Of a stretch of 64,000 nucleotides of DNA, positions 1 through 9,100 are shown piece by piece; the first letter of the stretch is position 1, and each line of letters begins with the position of its first letter. Below the pieces are notes generated by a model. That model saw nothing but the letters and a program-made list of their open reading frames with translations. It ran no database searches and was not told the origin of the DNA. The DNA lies in assembly GCA_022414725.1 (NCBI GenBank), contig CM039462.1, positions 100,900,481 through 100,964,480 of the forward strand, read 5' to 3'. Position numbers and translations under genes: made by a program. The stretch comes from Microglena sp. YARC. Taxonomy: Eukaryota > Chlorophyta > Chlorophyceae > Chlamydomonadales > Chlamydomonadaceae.

Positions 1-119
1 TAACACATTTGCTGGCGTATGGTACCAGTCACTGATGAAGAGCACATGCTCCTCATCATACTCGAAAGGCTCGGGATCATCCTCAGCAGGCATGATGATG
101 AGAGGGCCTTGCAGTCCAT
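1..119 (-). CDS. MCO exon d: domain 1 end, runs off the window
   Basis: The acceptor is CATTGACAG before ATGGACTG. It encodes (A)[15 protein letters not shown], then [15 protein letters not shown] and PANVL, the conserved end of MCO domain 1 and the linker into domain 2. The frame is open to base 1, so the exon continues to the left. Degenerate copies of the same exon lie just upstream at 205-284 and about 362-395. Confidence 0.8.
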   Translation of the reverse strand, partial: MDCKALSSSCLLRMIPSLSSMMRSMCSSSVTGTIRQQMC

Positions 120-3100
120 CTGTCAATGGGTGAAGCCATTTCTTATTTTTTGTTATTATTTGTATTTTGCATTTGATCATTTTCTACTTTTATTTGCTCT
201 GTAAGATGATGGGCTCCCCATCGTAATCAAAATTCTCGGGCTAATTCTCAGCAGGCAGAATGAAGAGAGGGCCTTGCAGTCCATCTGTCAATGGGTGAAT
301 ATATTCATTATGATGTGTTATTATTTTGCATTTTATTAGATATTATTTCATTTGCTCTATAAGAGGACATGCTCCCGTCATAGTCAAAAGGTAAGGTATG
401 CCGATTTACCAATTCGATATGCCCAGGGATTTTTAGTTCCGCTATATATAGCGATCGCTAGTTTTGACCCCGTTTTTGCGAAATTATCGCTATAAAAAAG
501 AAAAAAAAGTTTGTCTTGTTTTTTGCCCTAAATTGCCCTAAAAAGCTTCAAAAAGCTATAAAAAGCTACAGAAAGCACTAAAAAGCCGTCCCTGGAGGAG
601 GCCTAACAAAATATAGCTAGGAGAAACCCACTTTCAGATTTGAAAAAACATCACTGGATATGCCCAATAATCGAGCACTCTGCTTCACAAACAGTGAGTA
701 TCCTGAAGACTCTTAGACACTGTCAGCAAGCCAAAACAGACCTAGACGGACACATCACTCACGATTAAGTACTTGCAAGCCTTGATGGCAAAGGGGTGAT
801 TGTGGCAGGTGTATGTTCCAGCATACTGACACATCACTCACCACAAAGTACTTACCAGCCTTGAAAGAAAAGGGTAGATGTAGGTTCCAGCATATTGACA
901 CATCATTCAGAATGAAGTGCTTACAAGTATGGAATGGCAATATATATGATATCATGTGATATCACGTCGTCATACGATATCATATAGTGCCGGTAGTCTG
1001 ACTAGGCTCAAGCAAGTTACTATTTATATACAAGATCATGTGACGCAATTTGTATGGTATCACATGATATCATACCTGCCTTGGGTCAACATCATATGAT
1101 ACGCCGGTACCTACTTACCAGCCTTGAAGGCAAAGGAGTGGTCATGCCAGAAGTAGGTTCCAGCATTAGTGTCAACCTTGATTGCGTAGGTGAAGTTGGT
1201 GCCAGGCATGATGGGGCATTGTTCTGCGGGGCAAGTGTGGGGAATGTAGATGAAAGCTTGAATGCGTAGGGTTTAGGGTTTAGGGTTTAGGGTTTAGGGT
1301 TTAGGGTTTAGGGTTTAGGGTTTAGGGCTTAAGATGATACCTCAGGAGCAGGAACAGGGGTAGGGGCGGGAGTAGGAGTAGGAGCAGGGGCGGGAGTAGG
1401 AGCAGGGGCGGAAGTAGGAGCAGGGGCGGAAGTAGGAGTAGGGGCAGGGGCGGGAGTAGGAGCAGGGGCAGGAGAAGGAGAGGGCAGGGGCGGGAGAAGG
1501 AGCAGGGGCGGGAGTAGGAGTAGGAGTAGGGGCGGGAGTAGGAGCAGGGGCGGGAGGAGGAGCAAGGGCAGGCGCGGGAGAAGGAGCAGGGCGGGAGTAG
1601 GAGTAGGAGCAGGGGCAGGAGAAGGAGAGGGCAGGGGCGGGAGAAGGAGCAGGGGCGGGAGTAGGAGTAGGAGTAGGGGCGGGAGTAGGAGCAGGGGCGG
1701 GAGAAGGAGCAGGGGCAGGCGCGGGAGAAGGAGCAGGGGCGGGTAGTAGGAGTAGGAGCAGGGGCGGGAGAAGGAGCAGGGGCGGGAGTAGGAGTAGGAG
1801 TAGGGGCGGTAGTAGGAGCAGGGGTGGGAGAAGGAGCAGGGGCAGGGGCGGGAGAAAAAGCAGGGGCGGGAGTAGGAGTAGGAGCAGGGGCGGGAGTAGG
1901 AGCAGGGGCAGGAGAAGGAGCAGGGGCAGGGGCAGGAGAAGAAGCAGGGGCGGGAGTAGGAGTAGGAGCAGGGGCGGGAGTAGGAGCAGGGGCGGAAGAA
2001 GGAGCAGGGGCAGGGGCGGGAGAAGGAGCAGGGGCGGGAGTAGGAGTAGGAGCAGGGGCGGGGGTAGGAGCAGGGGCGAGAGAAGGAGCAGGGGCAGGGG
2101 CAGGGGCAGGAGTAGGAGCAGGAGTAGGAGCAGGGGCAGGAAGCGGAGGCGCAGGAGGTTGTGGAGTGTTTTGTTAGAGTACTGCGTATGTCAGACAGGT
2201 AACAACAAAAGGACAATTTGTTTCTTTATTTGATACAGTCCAGGGGTAGCTCAATAAGCTTACGGGCCTTGTCCAACCTCAAGCTAACAAAATCAACTCC
2301 AGATTCCCAGGAGGTGCAAATTGAGACAAACACTCGCAATAAGGTCGGCAATAGGGCGTTTCTACTACGAGCAACAGATTTTGGCAGCCCCCTGAGCCAA
2401 CCACAGTGCTGCACCCAAATATTACAGCAATTATGAAAAGCTGGTTGAGCCAGCTTCAAGATGCACTAAATTTTGCTAGGATAGGATTCATAGCAAGTCA
2501 GGGGAGCTGCCCATAGGCTGTTGCCCATAGCAAGAAAAAAAGCTATGATCAACAGGATGTACAGTTGAACAGGATAGAGGACTTGCCTACACAGGCAACT
2601 TGATTAACAGGATAGAGGACTTGCCTACATAGGCAACTTGATGAACACGATTGAGGACTTGCCTACATAGGCGGCGCCATCATACCAAGAGTTGTTCCCC
2701 TCGAGGACAGGAAAGGGAGCTTCCTAGAAGCTGCTACTTGCAGCCTGAAAAAGGAACAGTGGAATACTCGCCTACATACAGAGGCGGGGCTATCATACCA
2801 AGAGTTGGCTCGAAGACAGGAAAGGGAGCTGCCTAGAAGCTGCTAAGCATAGCCCCAAAAAGGATCAGAGGAGTACTTGCCTACATAGGCAGCGCCATCA
2901 TACCAAGAGGTGGCTCAAAGACAGGAAAGGGAGCTGCCTAGAAGCTGCTAAGTACAGCCCAAAAAGGATCAGTGTAGTACTTGCCTACATAGGCGGCGCC
3001 ATCATACCAAGAGTTGTCCCCCTCAAACATGGTGAGCCCATGCCAATGAAGGCTGATTCCACCACCGTAGATTTGCGGGAAGTCCTTTGGCACTTTGTTG

Positions 3101-6100
3101 AATACGTTGATCTGCAAGAATACATGGGTCTGGATCACCAGGCATCAAATTCCCACTTATCCTGAGAGGTTTTAAGTTATTTAAGTTGCCCCCAACTTGG
3201 TGCCTGTGGGTTTAAGGGATATCAGCTAGAAAGCACTTCGAAGAGTGGACAGAGATGTATGCAGCGGAGACAGACGCGCCAATCTATACACGGAGACAAG
3301 AAATAGCGTTACAAGGACAGGCGGACGCCAAAGAACACCAGCGGTGGGAGAGGCGGACGTCTGTAACCTGACTAGACCCTAAGTCAGGAATCTTAAGCCA
3401 GGCACCGGCTATACAGAGTGTGTCAGTGAGAGACCGATGACGCAGTCAACAGGAAGCTGTCATGAAGGATGACACAGTCTACGGGAAGCTGACACAGTAC
3501 AGACAGAAACACTGTCTGGGCCGATAGTTCTAAGGAAGTACATAAGTAGTCACCAAGTCATAAAACGCGTGAGAGCACCGCAATTCATGCTGACACTCCA
3601 CCTATGACACAGGTGACATACAATACTACCTCTCCACCTATGGCACTGGGGACATAGAACTATATGTAACATATATAAAAAAAAAATCAAAGAACTCCGA
3701 AAAAATCGAGAGAACTTCAAATGGAACCCAAAGGGTTATAGGAAGGAATGAAACAAGGCAAAAAATTCTAAAACAATTTGCCAAGCTAGAAAGAGAGGAA
3801 AAACTAATATCAAAAATGGGTAACAACGGTATAGAAAACCCGATCCGGGAATAGGAACCTAATGCCAAACTTTGATAACTAAAAGAAACTAATATGACCA
3901 AATGCAAGGATGACCCTAAGAAGAAGCGGTCATACCTAACATGCGGACAAAACCTCCAGAACACAGCAGGATCAAGGGGCTTGGTGAAGGGGTCAGCACA
4001 GTTATCCACGGTGTTAACATAGGCAACATCCAGTGAACCATCCTCCACCAGCTCCTTGATGTAGTGATGAATAACATCAATGTGCTTGCTGCGAGGCAGG
4101 AGCTGCCAGTCTTTGGCCCAACTTAGAGACCCTAAGTTGTCACCCTGAATGGTAACCAAAGCACAAGGCAGACCCAGATCCACCCTCAATTTCTTCAACC
4201 ATTGTACCTCCCTGGCAGCCTGGGACAGGGCCTGATACTCAGCCTCACTAGAGCTAATGGCAACAGTAGGCTGCCTCTTGCTCATCCAGTTCACTATGCA
4301 CCCCCCAGCTAGCACAGCAAAGCCAGTCTGAGACCGCCTGTCAGACCCATCATCAGCAAAGGATGAGTCACTAAAGACAGTAAAAGAGAACTCAGGGTTG
4401 TGGGTGTAAGTGAGACCCAGGTGGGAATGTGTTCTCAAATACAAGAGCAACCGCTTGGCAGCCCCCCAGAGAGGGACGATAGGGTGAGCAGAAAACCTGG
4501 ACAGGTAGCTCACAGCAAAAGAAATATCAGGCCTGGTGCAAGTAGCCAGGTATAGCAAAGCACCCACAAGAGAGAGGTACTGGCTATTAGACGGCAGGGG
4601 TTCTCCAGGGGCGTCAGAAACGGTGGACTTGGCCATGGGGGCAGCAAACCTGGTGGGGGCAGCATCAGTAAGACCAAACTGCTCCACCAGATCAACAATG
4701 TAGGTGTGCTGAGAGATGTTGATCTGAACACACCTGCCTTCAGAATCAAGTGTAACATGCATGTCCAAAGAGAGGAACTGAACCGGAACACCCATCTCTT
4801 TGACCTCTGTCAGCATGAATTGCGGTGCTCTCACGCATTTTATGACTTGGTGACTACTTATGTACTTCCTTAGAACTATCGGCCCAGACAGTGTTTCTGT
4901 CTGTACTGTGTCAGCTTCCCGTAGACTGTGTCATCCTTCATGACACGGTGACAGCTTCCTGTTGACTGCGTCATCGGTCTCTCACTGACACACTCTGTAT
5001 AGCCGGTGCCTGGCTTAAGATTCCTGACTTAGGGTCTAGTCAGGTTACAGACGTCCGCCTCTCCCACCGCTGGTGTTCTTTGGCGTCCGCCTGTCCTTGT
5101 AACGCTATTTCTTGTCTCCGTGTATAGATTGGCGCGTCTGTCTCCGCTGCATACACCTCTGTCCACTCTTCGAAGTGCTTTCTAGCTGATAGGTTACGGG
5201 CTTATTACTTCTACCACTGCTTTACAATGCAACTTCCGCGTGGGCCTCCAGCCGGCTTCGAGAAACTTACCCCACAGAATGGTATTTCCTGGTCGCGCGG
5301 TATGGAGAGCGTCATTATCAGTAATGGATGCGACCGAATTCTTCCTCTAAAGATTCGTGTTCCCACTGATTGGCTAGATGATTGCGCGCCAGCGGCCTCT
5401 GCTGCCGGAGATGAGTCTCCTTCCGCCATCATGGAAGCCACCCCCCCCTCCAATACCTCCATTTCTCCGTCTCCTTCTCCTTTTGTCCAACGTCTCCGAC
5501 CTGAGGTTGAGGATATTCTGATGCGCCTATGCTGTGTTTCCACACAGATTATCCAGTATGCAAGGTCGCCTCCACCCGCTGATGCCCGCTTTACCTACGA
5601 CACTGTAGACCTTGCTCTCCATAGCCATGAAGATGGCTATGCTTACGGCAAGTCTGACGACTCAGAGGAAGATTACTCTGATGATTGTATGGAAGATCTA
5701 CAGAGTGCCAGAAGTGGCGACTTCGGTGGAGTCACTCCCTCTTCTGCTACTAGGTTTCCACACCTCCACTGTCTCTCCGGTGTATGAGCCTCAATTGGCA
5801 CCTTCTCCTGCGGTCTTCAAGCCTCCGTCTGCCGCTCTGCTTGCGCCGCTTCCACCGGACCTACCTGAGGTGGTCAAGCCGTCTTTGCTGCGGAGTTCGT
5901 CTCTTGGTCCTTTGGGTCCTCTACTCAACCTTGCAGAGCAGGCTCGCAACCCTGCAGAGCGGGCTCTTGGTGCTTACCATACTCGGGCTCGCGAGGCTGC
6001 TGCCACGAGTGTCCACAGATCTGCTGCTGGCACCTCGCAGGAGCCCCCTCCACCTCCACCGGTGGATCTGCCACCTGCGCCTGGCCCTCCGCCGTCTATG

Positions 6101-9100
6101 AATCCTACGCTGTCCGGCATATCCTGGAACATCTGCTTGATGGCACACCACCTGTGCGGCTGGCTGTGCGGGACTGCCGGCTTATTCGCCAAGCCCAGTA
6201 TGCTGGAGATTCTCTTGATCGCACTTTGTACGGTAGGCTGGATGAGGCAGCCACTCGGGCTAATCTAGATAGAAAAGGTCGCCCTAAGCGTGTGATGGCT
6301 TACTCTGAGCTGGGTCATGAGTGTCGTGCTTTTCTAGGACCTGTGAAGGCAGGGATTAACTACCCTTCCCCTGGAGGTGTTACCTTTGGTGGGATTGGGC
6401 GTAGGAACAATGATCTCCGAGGGTATCAGTATGTGAAGGTCCCTCTCAGTTTTGTTCCTGTTAGGCCTGATTTCGAGCTCGTTGCGAGTGTTGCGCGTTC
6501 CTTAGATCTCATTAGGAACTTAGATGATCAGCGCGCATATGATGCTGGCATTGCTGCCAAGTATTTTGTGTCGGTTCGTGCCTCGTATGCTCCTGTGCCT
6601 GATCCTCTTGCTGCTGGACCCTCGGCCTCTCATGGTGAGTCTCGTGTAGATCCTGCACTGTTGGGTTTTAGTGCCCTGCCCTGGAACGTCAGGAGTTCAT
6701 GTGTCTCACTATGATGCTTGCGAACATGACGGATGCGATGGTCAATGTGTATCAGGATTTTTGCCACTCCTCGGGATATCTTCTTGCATATCCGAAGACA
6801 GCGTTCTGATGCTCTTGCTGCTCGTGTCCCTCTCATGCTTGTTGAGCTTCGGCGTGCAACCATGGACAACTCTGAACCTGTGGATGTGTTCTTTCACAGG
6901 GTCCGGGGCTTGTGCACTGACCTCCGCAGTGCGGGATACCCACAGCCTCAGCGCCATGCCATGCATACTATTATTAATGGCATCATGCACCCCCGCTTCG
7001 ACTCTCTGCGGCTACAGTTTGGTCTCGCACTGCATCAGAACCAGCCTGTTGATTACTGGACCTGTCTGGCAGCATATAGATCATTAGATTTCTTGAACGT
7101 GTTCTCTCCCTAAGTCTGATCCGAGGCATCCTGGTTGGTCCCGCGATCCTCCCCAAGTCCCCTGCCAATGCTGCTTTTCAGCGTGGCAGGGGACCTGGTC
7201 CTCAGGGTTCCGGGACTACCAAGAGGCGCTTGGATTGCACTTGGGGCCCCTGTCTTTCCAAAACGAGCCACTCGGAGGACCGTTGCTGGACGAAACATCC
7301 GCACCTGCGAAAGGCCAAGGCTGGTGCACCGGGCATTGAACCCGTGCCCGTTGCCTTGGCCTTCCAGGTTCGCTGACTCGCAAGCAGTTGTCCTCCTTGC
7401 AGGCTCAGATTGATGGGTACGCCATGTCCAAGAACTAGGAGGTACGCTATGTCCTATTCTCTTGCACTACGAAGCTCTCTAACGTGTGTAGCCCTAGTCT
7501 TTCTGAGGGTGTCTGGCAATGTGGACTCTGAGCTGGAATGTCAATCACGGGTGATAAGTCTTTGTTCACTGTGTTTGAATCTTCTGCTGTTGGGCCTACG
7601 GTTCGATTTGGTGACGGGGTGATTCAACGGTCAGAGGGTAAGGGATCCATTGTGTTATGTAGTGATTGGTTACCAACATCAATCACTCTAACCAATGTTC
7701 TTTATATCCCTCACTGTCCGGTGAATCTCCTGTCAGTAAATGCTGTGGCTCATTCTCTCCACTGCTAGGTTTCTTTTGATAGTCTTAGTTGCATTGCCAC
7801 TCAGGGCTCTTCTGTTCTCTGGTCCTTCCCTGCCTCCAGTGATGGTGTGTACAAGTTTGCATGTAGGCCTTGTCACACCTCCAGTCGTTGTTTAAGAGTT
7901 GCTGACAATTATCCAGCGTTTGCACTTGATGTTGATGAGGACGGTGGAGTTGTTCTCCCTACCACTCCTGCATGGTTGTGGCATAGGCGGTTGGGTCATC
8001 CCGGCTATAGTGCCTTACACAAACTTGTCAAGAGTGGTATGGTTAAGAACTTACCCCTCAGTCTGGGTTAAGTGCAAAAATTGGGTAAGATCCCATGTGA
8101 TGCTTGTCACAAGGCTAAGGGCAAACGTCTCCCTTTTCCTAAAGAAAGCAAAACTGAGATCCGTGCACCTCTCCAGCGACTTCACTTGGATATAATGGGA
8201 CCAGTTCATATTAGGGGTCTGCGTGGGGAGTTTTACATCCTGTGCCTCATAGACCAATTCTCTGGCTTTGCTGAAGTATTGTGCTTGAGGACCAGGGATG
8301 AAGCTCCCTTAGCAGTCCAAACTATCATCCTCAGATGGTCAAATCAGCTGCAGGGGTTTTGCCTTTAAGTGTCTGAGATCTGACAGGGCCAAGGAGTTTA
8401 TAGTTAAATGGTTCGAGGATTGGCTGATATCGTTGGGGCAGTACATGAGTTATCGTTGGTGTACACTGCCCAGCAGAACGCAACTGTGGAAAGGTAATAA
8501 TGGGGTCTTGCAGTCTATAGCTAGGAGTATCCACCTGGAATCAAAGCTAGCTAAGTCTTTCTGGCCTTATGCCTTCCTAGCTGCTTGTTACCTTCGTAAC
8601 CGACTGCCCGATCAGGGACGCAAGACACCTTATGAGTTGTTTTATGGGGTGATGCCTGATGTGTCGTTGTTACGTGTGTTTGGATGCCCCTGCTATGTCA
8701 CGTTAGTCAATGGGAAGAAACGTAACAAGCTGGACGAAAGGGCGTTATCTGGTAGACTGGTTGGGTATTCTCTGGTGAGTAAGGGTTATTTTATTTGGGT
8801 TCCTAAGTTGCGCCAGGTAGTAGAGAGTCGTGATGTACTCTTCTATGAACAGTTTAGCTATAACTGTATTCCTGGGCTTCCTCCTATGACGGGTCGCCGT
8901 ATGTTTCTAGCATCCCTGCCGCTATCAACGGACACATGCCTGAGGCTGCGGTCCATTCCTTAGATCCTTTGCTTTCCCCAATTGTTGACCACTGTCCTAG
9001 CCATAGGATGATTCTGCGTCCCAGGTCAGGGGCTGCTGGTACTGTATTGCGTGAGAATGCACTGGGCGGGCGAGGTTCTGCAGTTCCTACGGATAAAATC

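Noticed and set aside
1266..1327. True chromosome end
   Set aside because: MCO exons continue on both sides, so the telomeric repeat is interstitial.
1329..2216. Long Pro/Ser/Cys-rich (minus) and Gly/Ala-rich (plus) frames
   Set aside because: They run through a 6 bp-multiple minisatellite inside an MCO intron. All frames stay open for composition reasons and the residues simply repeat the unit.
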